The notes under the pieces: generated by a model
What the model saw: the letters and a program-made list of their open reading frames with translations, nothing else
Told to the model about the DNA's origin: nothing
Databases searched by the model: none
In this document: piece by piece, positions 52,839 through 61,878 of the stretch
How positions within the stretch are numbered: position 1 is the first letter of the stretch
Layout of the letters: the number at the start of each line of letters is the position of its first letter
Translations under genes and position numbers: made by a program
From: Sphingopyxis sp. H053
GTDB taxonomy: Bacteria > Pseudomonadota > Alphaproteobacteria > Sphingomonadales > Sphingomonadaceae
NCBI RefSeq assembly: GCF_001468225.1
Contig: NZ_LNRU01000001.1
Location: 62,001 to 126,000, forward strand
Length of the DNA stretch: 64,000 nucleotides
Reading direction: 5' to 3'

Positions 52839-53761
52839 GCCGGGGTCCGTGGCATGTCGCCGTCCTGATGGGCGGCTGGTCGGCCGAGCGCGAAGTGTCG
52901 CTGATGAGCGGCAATGGCGTTGCCGACGCGCTCGAAAGCCGCGGCCATAAGGTCACGCGTATCGATATGGACCGCGACGTTGCATTGCGGCTCGCCGAGG
53001 CGAAGCCCGATGTCGTGTTCAATGCGCTCCACGGCGTTCCCGGTGAGGACGGCACCGTGCAGGGCATGCTCGACCTGATGGGCCTCAAATATACCCACAG
53101 CGGCCTCGTCACCTCGGTCATCGCGATCGACAAGGAATTGACGAAGCAGGCGCTGGTGCCGCATGGTATTCCCATGCCGACGGGGACGATGGTCGACAGC
53201 GAAAGCCTCTTTACAGTCGACCCCTTGCCGCGCCCCTATGTGCTGAAGCCCGTCAACGAAGGCTCGTCGGTCGGGGTCGCGATCGTCAAGGACGACAGCA
53301 ACTATGGCAACCCGATCGCGCGTGAAGCCGTCGGCCCCTGGCAGGAATTCGACCGGCTGCTCGCCGAGCCGTTCATCAAGGGCCGCGAACTTACCGTCGC
53401 GGTGCTCGCCGATCAGGCGCTCGCGGTCACCGAACTGCGCGTCAAGTCGGGTTTCTACGATTATGACGCCAAATATACCGACGGCCTGACCGAACATGTC
53501 TGCCCCGCCGACGTCCCCGCCGATGTCGCGCAGCGGATGAAGGATCTGGCGCTGCAATCGCACCGCCTGCTCGGCTGCAAGGGCGCCTCACGCTCCGATT
53601 TTCGCTGGGACGACGAACATGGCCTCGCGGGCATCTTCCTGCTCGAGGTCAACACCCAGCCGGGGATGACGGCGCTGAGCCTCGTGCCCGAACAGGGGCG
53701 CGCCGTCGGCATGGATTATGCCGAACTCGTCGAACGCATCGTGGGGGAAGCGTTATCATGA
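52835..53761 (+). CDS. ddl: D-alanine:D-alanine ligase
   Basis: The protein has 308 residues from the GTG at 52835 (GTGA overlap with murB). It has the ATP-grasp fold with VLMGGWSAEREVSLMSG at the N-terminus, KPVNEGSSVGVAIVKDD (ATP-binding loop) and the metal site FLLEVNTQPGMT. It makes D-Ala-D-Ala for MurF. The C-terminal SLVPEQGRAVGMDY is typical of DdlB-type enzymes. It overlaps ftsQ by four bases. Confidence 0.96.
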   Translation: MSRGPWHVAVLMGGWSAEREVSLMSGNGVADALESRGHKVTRIDMDRDVALRLAEAKPDVVFNALHGVPGEDGTVQGMLDLMGLKYTHSGLVTSVIAIDKELTKQALVPHGIPMPTGTMVDSESLFTVDPLPRPYVLKPVNEGSSVGVAIVKDDSNYGNPIAREAVGPWQEFDRLLAEPFIKGRELTVAVLADQALAVTELRVKSGFYDYDAKYTDGLTEHVCPADVPADVAQRMKDLALQSHRLLGCKGASRSDFRWDDEHGLAGIFLLEVNTQPGMTALSLVPEQGRAVGMDYAELVERIVGEALS

Positions 53762-54696
53762 GCAAGACACAGATCAAGCGCGGGAAGGCGCCGCCGCGCC
53801 GCCCGGCGCGCGCGCCGAAGAAGCGGCGGAAGGTACAGACCTCGCGCCTCAACGCGATCATCAACGCGCTGCCGATCAGCCCGCAGCGGCTGCAGAAGGT
53901 CGCGAACTGGACGATCGGGCTCAGCCTGTGTGCGGTGGTCGCGATCGGCGCGCATGCCACCGGCGTGACCGCAAAGATTCACGAGGAATATGCGCAGGCG
54001 GTCGGCCGCGCCGGCTTCCAGGTCAAGAAGGTCGAAGTCGTCGGCGCCGACCGCATCGACCGGCTGAAAGTTTATGACATCGCGCTCGCGCAGAAGGACC
54101 GCTCGATGGCCGCGGTCGACCTCGAGGATGTGCGCGGCGACCTGATGCGCTATGGCTGGATCAAGGATGCGCGCGTGTCGCGGCGTCTGCCCGACACGCT
54201 CGTCGTCGACATCGTCGAGCGCACCCCGGCGGCGATCTGGCAGCATAACAATCGCCTGTCGCTGATCGACGAAAAGGGCGTCGTACTCGAACCCGTCACC
54301 GTCGCGACGATGCCCGACCTGCCGCTCGTCATCGGGCCGAAAGCGAACCAGCGCTCGCAGGATCTCGACCGGCTGCTGACCGAGGCGAGCAGCCTCAAGG
54401 AATTGCTCGCGGGCGCGACGTGGGTCGGCAATCGCCGCTGGGACCTGCGTTTCCGCAGCGGCGAGACGCTGTCGCTTCCCGAAGGCGAGGCCGAGGCAAA
54501 GGCCGCGCTCGCCAAATTCGCGCATATGGATGGCGCCAACCGCTTGCTCGGTCGCGGCATCTTGCGCTTCGACATGCGCGATCCCGCGCGCTTCGTGCTG
54601 CGCCTGCCGCACGAAGGGCAGGTGGCGCCCGCAAAGCTCGACGATGCGCGCGCCGCGGTCGATGCGGTGGCCGAAGCCTCGGCGGAGAAGGGATAA
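53758..54696 (+). CDS. ftsQ: Cell-division protein FtsQ
   Basis: The protein has 312 residues: a strongly basic cytoplasmic head (IKRGKAPPRRPARAPKKRRK), one membrane helix (WTIGLSLCAVVAIGAHAT, about residues 51-68), a POTRA domain (FQVKKVEVVGADRIDRLKVY) and a beta domain (YGWIKDARVSRRLPDTLVVD). FtsQ links FtsA/FtsK to FtsB-FtsL in the divisome. It starts in the ddl stop and ends three bases before ftsA. Confidence 0.95.
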   Translation: MSKTQIKRGKAPPRRPARAPKKRRKVQTSRLNAIINALPISPQRLQKVANWTIGLSLCAVVAIGAHATGVTAKIHEEYAQAVGRAGFQVKKVEVVGADRIDRLKVYDIALAQKDRSMAAVDLEDVRGDLMRYGWIKDARVSRRLPDTLVVDIVERTPAAIWQHNNRLSLIDEKGVVLEPVTVATMPDLPLVIGPKANQRSQDLDRLLTEASSLKELLAGATWVGNRRWDLRFRSGETLSLPEGEAEAKAALAKFAHMDGANRLLGRGILRFDMRDPARFVLRLPHEGQVAPAKLDDARAAVDAVAEASAEKG

Positions 54697-54699
54697 GCC

Positions 54700-55956
54700 A
54701 TGGCGCCGCCGCGCATTGAAAAGATCATCACCGCGCTCGATGTCGGGTCGTGGAAGGTCTGCGCGCTGATCGCGGGACAGACCGCCGACGGCCAGCTGCA
54801 CGTGCTTGGCACCGGGCAGCGCGAAAGCCGCGGGGTCCAGCGCGGCTATGTCGCCGACATGGAACAGACCGAGCATATCGTACGCGAGGCGATCGAACAG
54901 GCCGAACGCATCGCGGGCCTCAACATCGACGATGTCTGGGTCAGCTTTTCGGCTGGCGGGCTTTTGAGCGATGTCGCGCCAATCGAAAGCGAACTCGGCG
55001 GCCACCGGATCGAGCAGGAAGATATCGACGACCTGCTCGCCGCGGGCCGCGCCGGCATCGACCCCGAAGGCCGCATGATCCTGCACGCGCAGCCCGCGCT
55101 CTACACGCTTGACGGGCTCAACGGCGTGAAGAACCCGATTGGCCTCCACGCCGACCGGCTGGGCGTCGATATTCATATCATCATGGCCGACGGCGCGCCG
55201 GTGCGGAACCTTGAGGCCGCGGTCCGTCAGGCGCATCTCGACGTCAACGCCGTCGTCGCCTCGCCGATCGCCGCAGGGCTCGCCTGCCTCTCGGATGAGG
55301 AACGCGACCTTGGCGTCGCGCTGGTCGAACTCGGCGCGGCGGTGACCACCGTGTCGCTCTATGCCGGCGGCATGCTCGTCGAGATGGCGTCGCTGCCCTT
55401 CGGTGCGAGCGACATCACCGACGACATCGCCTCGGCCTTTGGCATTCGCCGTAGCCAGGCGCAGCGGCTGCAGAGCTTCTACGGCTCGGCGTCGGCCAGC
55501 CCGCGCGATAATAACGAGATCATCGAGCTGGAGCCCGGCGCCCCGACGAACGGCGACTCCCCGCGCATAACGCGTGCGCAATTGGTGTCGGTCATCCGCC
55601 AGCGCCTCGACGCGATGATGGGCGAGATCGGCCGGACGTTAAAGGATCTGCATTTCGTCGGCCCGATCGGGCGTCAGGTGGTGCTTGTCGGCGGCGGCGC
55701 CGACCTGAAAGGCATCGCCGACTACACCCAGAGCGCGCTCGGGCGTGCTGCGCGCGTCGGGCGACCGCGCGGCTTGCACGGACTGCCCGATGCGCATAGT
55801 GGCCCCGCTTTCGCGACGCTCGCAGGTCTGGTTCTCTATGCCGCATCGGACCCCGTGGACCTCCGCGATCTGCCGATGATGGCGCAGGATGTGTACAAGC
55901 CCGCGGGCACGTCGATCCTGCATCGTCTTATGGCAGCACTGAAAAGCAGTTTTTGA
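54700..55956 (+). CDS. ftsA: Cell-division actin FtsA
   Basis: The protein has 418 residues, an actin-fold ATPase with IITALDVGSWKVCALIAGQ (phosphate 1), LVELGAAVTTVSLYAGG (phosphate 2) and VVLVGGGADLKGI (adenosine). The C-terminus ends in the amphipathic helix ILHRLMAALKSSF that anchors FtsZ filaments to the membrane. The usual immediate neighbour ftsZ is 419 bases away, separated by an inverted-repeat element. Confidence 0.97.
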   Translation: MAPPRIEKIITALDVGSWKVCALIAGQTADGQLHVLGTGQRESRGVQRGYVADMEQTEHIVREAIEQAERIAGLNIDDVWVSFSAGGLLSDVAPIESELGGHRIEQEDIDDLLAAGRAGIDPEGRMILHAQPALYTLDGLNGVKNPIGLHADRLGVDIHIIMADGAPVRNLEAAVRQAHLDVNAVVASPIAAGLACLSDEERDLGVALVELGAAVTTVSLYAGGMLVEMASLPFGASDITDDIASAFGIRRSQAQRLQSFYGSASASPRDNNEIIELEPGAPTNGDSPRITRAQLVSVIRQRLDAMMGEIGRTLKDLHFVGPIGRQVVLVGGGADLKGIADYTQSALGRAARVGRPRGLHGLPDAHSGPAFATLAGLVLYAASDPVDLRDLPMMAQDVYKPAGTSILHRLMAALKSSF

Positions 55957-55961
55957 ATGGT

Positions 55962-56227
55962 GGGGTCAAAAATTGCCACTGGCACGTTCGAGGTTTGAAG
56001 CGATTTTGTTCAGGGCAAGGAAGCGAGATGCAGGCATATGAGTATATTCCAAGGCTCGCTGACGCAGCCATGGGCAAAATCGGTCAAATCCCGAAGGGAC
56101 GTCGAAATGGCTTCGATCTCGTCTCCACGCGGCCTTGCGGATGGAATCACCATCCGCGGCGGCCACGCGAAGCCGATATCTTCGCCATTTCGACGCCTCG
56201 AACGCGCCAGTGGCAATTTTTGGCCCC
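55962..56227. mobile_element. MITE-like 266-bp inverted-repeat element between ftsA and ftsZ
   Basis: The 32-base ends (55962-55993 and 56196-56227) are reverse complements with only two mismatches. The outer bases are GGGG(T/C)CAAAAATTGCC. Inside, the right half forms a second long hairpin: CGTCGAAATGGC (from about 56100) against GCCATTTCGACG (ending about 56195), and GGATGG/CCATCC at its tip. There is no transposase, and no clear target-site duplication was seen. A small frame crosses it but shows no protein-like features. Size, terminal repeats and lack of coding content fit a miniature inverted-repeat element; it must be transcribed if ftsA reads through to ftsZ. Confidence 0.72.
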
Positions 56228-56375
56228 GTCGCGACGAAAAGGTTAATTTTTTGGGTGATTCCCACGTCACAATAGTGCAATGCGGTAGTAGAAAACCGGG
56301 CGGACGGACTACCGCCCGGCTGGGTCGCAAGGTTGGGGAAGCGGCACCTGTCCGCCGCTGCAGGGAGACTTTTTG

Positions 56376-57836
56376 ATGAGCATCAATATTGGCCCGCCGC
56401 AGGTCGACGAGCTGAAGCCGCGCATCGCGGTGATCGGCGTCGGCGGCGCGGGCGGCAATGCCATCGCAAACATGATCGCGGCACGCGTCGAGGGCGTCGA
56501 TTTCATCGTCGCGAACACCGACGCGCAGGCGCTCAACGCCTCGCCGGCCGAACGGCGCATCCAGCTGGGGACGCAGATCACCCAGGGACTGGGCGCGGGT
56601 TCGCGGCCCGAGGTCGGCCGTGCGGCCGCCGAGGAAAGCATCGCGCAGGTCGAAGAGGCGCTGAACGGCGCGCATATGTGCTTCGTTGCCGCGGGCATGG
56701 GCGGCGGCACCGGCACCGGTGCGGCGCCCGTCATCGCCAAGGCGGCGCGCGACCGCGGCATCCTGACCGTCGGCGTCGTGACCAAGCCCTTCACCTTCGA
56801 AGGCCAGCGCCGCATGCGTTCGGCGGACTCGGGCATCGCCGAGCTGCAGGACCATGTCGACACGCTGATCGTCATCCCGAACCAGAATCTCTTCCTCGTC
56901 GCCAACCCGAACACGACCTTCAAAGAAGCCTTCACGATGGCGGATGAAGTGTTGCAGCAAGGCGTTCGCGGCATCACCGACCTGATGGTCATGCCCGGCC
57001 TGATCAACCTCGACTTCGCCGACGTGCGCAGCGTGATGCGCGAAATGGGCAAGGCGATGATGGGCACCGGCGAAGCCGAAGGCGACGGCCGTGCACTCGA
57101 AGCCGCGCAGAAAGCGATCGCAAACCCGCTGCTCGACGGCGTGTCGATGGCGGGCGCGAAGGGCGTCATCATCTCGATCACCGGCGGCGAGGACATGCGC
57201 CTGATGGAAGTCGACGAGGCCGCGAACCATATCCGCGAGCTGGTCGATCCCGACGCCAACATCATCTGGGGCAGCGCCTTTAACGATAACCTCGACGGCA
57301 AGATCCGCGTGTCGGTCGTCGCGACCGGAATCGACAGCAACGGCGAAGCGGCGGCGCAGGCATCGCCCGCGACGCGCAGCTTCTCCTTCGCGCCCGCGCG
57401 TGCGGCCGCCCCCGCTCCGGTGGCCGAAGAGACCGTCGCACCGGCGGTTCAGGAAGAAACCCTCGCCGAAACCGCGTCGGTGGAAGACAATGATCCGGCC
57501 CCCGGTTTTTCGCTGGGCGACACCGCTGAGCGCGATGCTCCGGCAGCCGCTGCCGAAGAGGAGCCGATGGAATTGTCGCAGGTCGCCGCGAGCTATGACG
57601 ATACCGCCGACGAGCTCGTGCTCGACGCGCCCGAAGCGCCCGCCGAATATCGCTCGGCGCCTGCCGCGGATCCGACGCCGGCGGACGAAGCGCCCGCACG
57701 GTCGGTCGGTGGTGGAACCTTGTTCGAGCGCATGTCGCGCCTGTCGCGCGGGGCTTCGGCATCCGAAAGCGATGACGGCGGCAAGGAGGACGGAGTCGAT
57801 ATTCCGCGCTTCCTCGGGCGGCAGAACAACCAGTAA
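56376..57836 (+). CDS. ftsZ: Tubulin-like division GTPase FtsZ
   Basis: The protein has 486 residues from the ATG at 56376 (AGGGAG upstream; a TTG lies one codon earlier). The GTP-binding signature GGGTGTG is at 109-115 and the T7 synergy loop NLDFADV at 211-217. After the core (about residue 325) comes a long acidic, Ala/Pro-rich linker of about 150 residues, then the conserved tail [12 protein letters not shown] that binds FtsA. Long linkers are typical of alphaproteobacteria. It forms the Z ring. The leader of this gene contains the end of the MITE-like element. Confidence 0.98.
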   Translation: MSINIGPPQVDELKPRIAVIGVGGAGGNAIANMIAARVEGVDFIVANTDAQALNASPAERRIQLGTQITQGLGAGSRPEVGRAAAEESIAQVEEALNGAHMCFVAAGMGGGTGTGAAPVIAKAARDRGILTVGVVTKPFTFEGQRRMRSADSGIAELQDHVDTLIVIPNQNLFLVANPNTTFKEAFTMADEVLQQGVRGITDLMVMPGLINLDFADVRSVMREMGKAMMGTGEAEGDGRALEAAQKAIANPLLDGVSMAGAKGVIISITGGEDMRLMEVDEAANHIRELVDPDANIIWGSAFNDNLDGKIRVSVVATGIDSNGEAAAQASPATRSFSFAPARAAAPAPVAEETVAPAVQEETLAETASVEDNDPAPGFSLGDTAERDAPAAAAEEEPMELSQVAASYDDTADELVLDAPEAPAEYRSAPAADPTPADEAPARSVGGGTLFERMSRLSRGASASESDDGGKEDGVDIPRFLGRQNNQ

Positions 57837-57896
57837 CGGGGCTATCGAGGGGCCGCCCGCCGGGCACGGCGGGCCGGAAATCGGGATGAGTTGCCC

Positions 57897-59750
57897 ATGC
57901 GGCAAGCGAAATTGACGGCGAAGCCGGCGCGCGCACGGCGGATCGTCGGCGCGCTCGCCGCGCTGTTGTTTGGGACGGCCGCGCTGCCGTCCGTTCACGC
58001 GCAGGTGACTCCGCCCGATCCGGCGACCAGGGCGGCGATGGAAAAGCGGACTGCGGCGCGCGCGCTCCTCTCTTCCTCACTCGCGCGCATCGCCTCGAAC
58101 AACAGCGACACGTCCGCGCTGCTCAATGCCGGCCGTGCGTCGATCGAGCTGGAGGATTATCGCGCCGCTGTCGGCTTCCTCGTCCGTGCCGAACAGGCGA
58201 GTCCGCGCGACGGAGCGGTCAAGGCCGCGCTGGGTTCGGCGATGGTCCATATGGAAAACCCGACGCGTGCGCTCGATTATTTCGGTGAAGCGCAGCTGAT
58301 GGGCGCGCCCGAACGGCTGTTCCTCGCCGACCGCGGCCTCGCGCGCGACCTGCTCGGGCAGCAGGATGCGGCGCAGCGCGATTACCAGCTCGCGCTGTCG
58401 ATCGCGCCCAATGACGAACTGACGCGGCGCTATGCGCTGTCGCTCGGGATCAGCGGCGATGCCGATCGCGCGATAGCGTTGCTGACGCCGCAATTGCGGG
58501 CGCAGGATCGCGGCGCATGGCGCCTGCGCGCGATGATCCTCGCGATGAACGGGCGCGACAAGGAAGCGACCGACATCGTCAACGCGACGATGCCGCCCGC
58601 AATGGCGCAGAACATCATGCCCTATCTGACCCAGATGGACCGGCTCAATCCCGCGCAACAGGCGGCCGCGGCCCATTTCGGGCGCTTCCCGAACGGGCAA
58701 TTGGGACCAAAGCGCAAGCCGGTGCAGGTTGCCGCCGCCACGCCGCCGCCGGCCGCTCCGCCGGCTGCAGCGACGGGCAAGCGTCAGGCAACGCGCGACC
58801 AGCGGCGCCCCGTCATGTCGGCGACGCCCGCGCCGTCAGGCCGCAAACCCGTTTCGGAACCGGTCACCCGGCTGGTCGCCGCAACGCCCGCCGCGGCGTC
58901 GACATCGCCCGGTCCGTCCGCCTCGAATGCCCCGGTGCTGCGTTCGCCGTCTGAGCAGGCTATTCGCAAGCCAATCGAAGCACCAGCCCCGTCTCCGAGC
59001 CCGGCCCCGACGCAGGCGGTCAGCCCTGTCCCGCCACCCGCTTCGATACCCGCCGCCTCGGCGCCCGATCCGATCGGCGTGGCCGTCGATCCCGGCAAGG
59101 GCCCGGTCGGCCCGGGCTTTTCGATCGCCGACATGGGCCGTTCGACGGGGGCAGTGTCGACTCCGGTGCCGCCCGCCGCGACCGAAGCCGTTGCGCCTGC
59201 CTCGTCGCCGGCGGTGAACGTGGCAGCCGCCACACCAGCATCCGTTTCGGCGGCGCCGCTCGCCTCGCTCGCCGACATCGTCGGATCGATTGAAATCCCG
59301 GCCGAAGAACTGGCGCAGTCGGGCAACGCCGTCGGCGCCGACACGCTCGCCCGGCTGATGGCAGACAAGCGGAAGGCTGAGGCGGCCGAGGCGGCGAAAC
59401 GCGAAAAAGACAGTGCTGCCGCGAAATTGAAGGCAGAAGCCGACGCGAAAGCCAAGGAAGAAGCGGCCGAGAAGAAGGCCAATCCGGCGCGCATCTGGGT
59501 CCAGGTCGCGACCGGTGCGAATGCGAAGGCGCTCGCGACCGATTTCGGCAAATTCGCCAAGAAAAGCCCGGCCGTATTCAAGGGCAAATCGGGCGCGACG
59601 ACCGAATGGGGCAAGACCCGCCGTCTGCTCGTCGGCCCGTTCAAGGACCGCAAGGCGGCGCAGGATTGGCTCGCCGACCACAAGAAGGCTGGCGGCGACG
59701 GTTTCCTGTTCAACAGCGAGGCGGGCCAGTCCGTCGATCCGGTCAAGTGA
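57897..59750 (+). CDS. Exported TPR and SPOR-domain protein
   Basis: The protein has 617 residues. The signal peptide (RRIVGALAALLFGTAALPSV, cleavage near HAQ) is followed by TPR-like helices (about 60-230: ALLNAGRASIELEDYRAAVG, then VHMENPTRALDYFGEAQ). A Pro/Ala/Ser-rich spacer spans about 240-460, a charged coiled coil about 485-530 (KRKAEAAEAAKREKDSAAAK), and a C-terminal SPOR domain (ARIWVQVATGANAKALATDF, then RRLLVGPFKDRKAAQDWL) the end. SPOR domains bind denuded glycan at the septum, so a division role is likely and fits the place after ftsZ. The ATG at 57897 is preferred to a TTG two codons earlier. It overlaps dgt. Confidence 0.85.
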   Translation: MRQAKLTAKPARARRIVGALAALLFGTAALPSVHAQVTPPDPATRAAMEKRTAARALLSSSLARIASNNSDTSALLNAGRASIELEDYRAAVGFLVRAEQASPRDGAVKAALGSAMVHMENPTRALDYFGEAQLMGAPERLFLADRGLARDLLGQQDAAQRDYQLALSIAPNDELTRRYALSLGISGDADRAIALLTPQLRAQDRGAWRLRAMILAMNGRDKEATDIVNATMPPAMAQNIMPYLTQMDRLNPAQQAAAAHFGRFPNGQLGPKRKPVQVAAATPPPAAPPAAATGKRQATRDQRRPVMSATPAPSGRKPVSEPVTRLVAATPAAASTSPGPSASNAPVLRSPSEQAIRKPIEAPAPSPSPAPTQAVSPVPPPASIPAASAPDPIGVAVDPGKGPVGPGFSIADMGRSTGAVSTPVPPAATEAVAPASSPAVNVAAATPASVSAAPLASLADIVGSIEIPAEELAQSGNAVGADTLARLMADKRKAEAAEAAKREKDSAAAKLKAEADAKAKEEAAEKKANPARIWVQVATGANAKALATDFGKFAKKSPAVFKGKSGATTEWGKTRRLLVGPFKDRKAAQDWLADHKKAGGDGFLFNSEAGQSVDPVK

Positions 59751-60919
59751 GCATAGGCAATTGCGCCAGCGATCCCGCATCTAGCCGCGGGCGCCTTCAT
59801 GCCGAGCTCGGCCGCGTCGTGCGCGGCCCGCGCGACGACTTCCAGCGTGACCGCGACCGCATCATCCACTCGATCGCCTTTCGCCGCCTGCGTCACAAGA
59901 CACAGGTGTTCGTTGCGCCCGACGGCGACCATTACCGCGTCCGCCTGACTCACAGCATCGAGGTCGCGCAGATCGGCCGCGGCATCGCGCGCGCTCTCGG
60001 GCTCAACGAGGATCTGACCGAGGCATTGTGCCTTGCGCACGATATTGGTCATCCGCCCTTCGGCCATGCGGGCGAGGACGCGCTGAAGGCCGCGATGGCG
60101 GCGCATGGCGGCTTCGACCACAACGGCCACACGCTGCGCACGCTCGCGCGGCTCGAATGTCCCTATCCGCTTTTCGACGGCCTTAACCTGACATGGGAGA
60201 CGCTCGAAGGGCTCGCCAAGCATAACGGGCCGGTGGCAAACCCCGGCTGGGCGCTCGCCGAAATCGACCGCGATTTTGGACTCGATCTTGGCAGCCATGC
60301 CAGCCTCGAAGCGCAGATCGCGGCGGTCGCCGACGACATCGCCTATGACAATCACGATATCGACGATGGCCTCCGCGCCGGGCTGCTTGACCTCGACCAG
60401 CTGATGGAACAGCCCTTCGTCGCCGCCAATTACCGCGCGGTCGAGGAGCGTTTCCCGGGCGCGCCGCGCGACCGCTTGCTCCGCGAACTCGTCCGCGACC
60501 AGATCGGCGTGATGGTCAACGATGTGATCGCGGCGACCGAGACGAATGTGACCGAAGCGGGGGTGGGGAGCGTCGAGGAGGTTCGCGCCGCGGGCCGCGC
60601 GCTCGGCGGCTTTTCGTCCGAACTTGCGGCGCAGGAGCGCGATCTCAAGCGTTTCATGTACGCCAACCTCTATCATCACCCCGAACAGGTCGCCGCCGCC
60701 GAGGCAGCAAACCAGGTCGTCGGCGATCTCTTCGCCGCCTATGCCGCCGATCCGCGCCTGATGGGCGCGGACTGGTCGGGGCGCCTTCCGCATGAAGAAT
60801 GCGCGACAAACCGGCATATCGGTGATTATATCGCCGGCATGACCGACCGTTTCGCCATCGACCGCTATGCTGAAATCTTCGGCCGCGGTGCGGTGCCACA
60901 GGCGCTGGCGCATGCCTGA
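59747..60919 (+). CDS. dgt: dNTP triphosphohydrolase (dGTPase-like)
   Basis: The protein has 390 residues from the GTG at 59747 (GTGA overlap with the SPOR gene). HD-domain metal ligands are visible: His69 (RLTHSIEVAQIGR), His98-Asp99 (CLAHDIGHPPFGHAGE) and the later ADDIAYDNHDIDDGL. The sequence belongs to the shorter alphaproteobacterial dGTPase-like type (EC 3.1.5-like). It cleaves dNTPs to nucleosides and triphosphate. It overlaps the next gene by eight bases. Confidence 0.92.
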   Translation: MSIGNCASDPASSRGRLHAELGRVVRGPRDDFQRDRDRIIHSIAFRRLRHKTQVFVAPDGDHYRVRLTHSIEVAQIGRGIARALGLNEDLTEALCLAHDIGHPPFGHAGEDALKAAMAAHGGFDHNGHTLRTLARLECPYPLFDGLNLTWETLEGLAKHNGPVANPGWALAEIDRDFGLDLGSHASLEAQIAAVADDIAYDNHDIDDGLRAGLLDLDQLMEQPFVAANYRAVEERFPGAPRDRLLRELVRDQIGVMVNDVIAATETNVTEAGVGSVEEVRAAGRALGGFSSELAAQERDLKRFMYANLYHHPEQVAAAEAANQVVGDLFAAYAADPRLMGADWSGRLPHEECATNRHIGDYIAGMTDRFAIDRYAEIFGRGAVPQALAHA

Positions 60920-61559
60920 CGCGCTGATCGTCGGCGCGACGGGGCTGATCGGGCGCGCGGTGATCGAACGTTTCGGTTCCAATCCCGTCACCGTGCTTGC
61001 ACGCCGCGAAGTCGAAGGGCTGGCGGCGCAGCACAAGCCACTGGTCGCGCCGTCCGAACGCTGGACCGAGACTATCGCCGCCGAAAAGCCCGCCGTCCTC
61101 ATCTCCTGTCTCGGGACGACAATCCGGCAAGCGGGGTCGCAAGCCGCCTTTCGCGCGGTCGACCACGACCTCGTGCTCGCTGCCGCGCGCGGGGCCAGGG
61201 CAGGCGGCACCCCGCACATGATTACGGTGAGTTCGGTCGGCGCCGCGGCGAAGAGCGGCAATTTCTATCTGCGGACCAAGGGCGAGACCGAGGACGACCT
61301 CCGCGCGCTTGGCTTTGACCGGCTCGACCTGATCCGCCCCGGCCTGCTGCGCGGCGACCGGCCCGGGCCGCAGCGGCTGGGCGAAGGGATTGCGACGATC
61401 GCGGCGCCGTTGACCGACGCATTGCTTCACGGCTCCTTCCGCCGCTATCGCTCGATTTCGGGCGCTACGGTCGCCGCGGCGATCGCCGCGCTCGCCAGGC
61501 AGGGCGGTTCGGGCGTGCATATCCACGAAAACGACGCGATCCGCGCGCTCGCCGATTGA
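60912..61559 (+). CDS. Small NAD(P)-binding Rossmann protein (HTATIP2-like)
   Basis: The protein has 215 residues from the ATG at 60912. The nucleotide-binding loop GATGLIGRAVIERF is near the N-terminus. Further motifs are SCLGTTIRQAGSQAAFRAVD and VSSVGAAAKSGNFYLRTKGE, with the Y-x3-K pair of atypical short-chain dehydrogenases; LIRPGLLRGDR follows. It belongs to the NAD(P)H-binding group of YwnB/HTATIP2 type. The substrate is unknown. It is coupled to dgt by an eight-base overlap and precedes the glycine riboswitch. Confidence 0.8.
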   Translation: MPDALIVGATGLIGRAVIERFGSNPVTVLARREVEGLAAQHKPLVAPSERWTETIAAEKPAVLISCLGTTIRQAGSQAAFRAVDHDLVLAAARGARAGGTPHMITVSSVGAAAKSGNFYLRTKGETEDDLRALGFDRLDLIRPGLLRGDRPGPQRLGEGIATIAAPLTDALLHGSFRRYRSISGATVAAAIAALARQGGSGVHIHENDAIRALAD

Positions 61560-61621
61560 CTCCGTAAATCGGCAGCGCCAAGGCTCGCAGCGTCTGTCGG
61601 GCCTCGCAAGAGATTCGACCG

Positions 61622-61818
61622 GCCGCGCGGGAGAGCGTGGGGGCAGGGCAACCGGCACCTCACCACCGAAGGAGCAACCGCCCCGGAAACTCTCAGGTCA
61701 GCAGGACCGCGCAGGCTGGAACGGACACTCTGGAAAGCGTTCCGGCCCCAAACCGGAACCACCGAAGGGGTAACCCCATGATATGGGGGAAAACTCTCAG
61801 GTTCCCGTGACAGAGGGG
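61622..61818 (+). ncRNA. Tandem glycine riboswitch
   Basis: Two consecutive aptamers lie in the leader of gcvT. The first (about 61622-61715) opens with CGCGCGGGAGAGC and has ACCGAAGGAGCAACCGCCCC and GGAAACTCTCAGGT, closing with GGACCGCGCAGG. The second (about 61718-61818) has CACTCTGGAAAGC, ACCGAAGGGGTAACCCC and AAAACTCTCAGGTTCCCGTGACAGAGGGGG. These are the conserved cores of the glycine class, which normally turns on the glycine cleavage genes when glycine is abundant. The gap to gcvT is 60 bases. Confidence 0.95.
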
Positions 61819-61878
61819 GCATGGCGACAAGGCGCGGCGATGGGCCGCGCGCACGCTATGCAACCGCGGGAGACTGGC

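Noticed and set aside
55953-56246. Small plus-strand frame across the ftsA-ftsZ gap
   Set aside because: It lies inside the inverted-repeat element and its sequence has no protein-like features.
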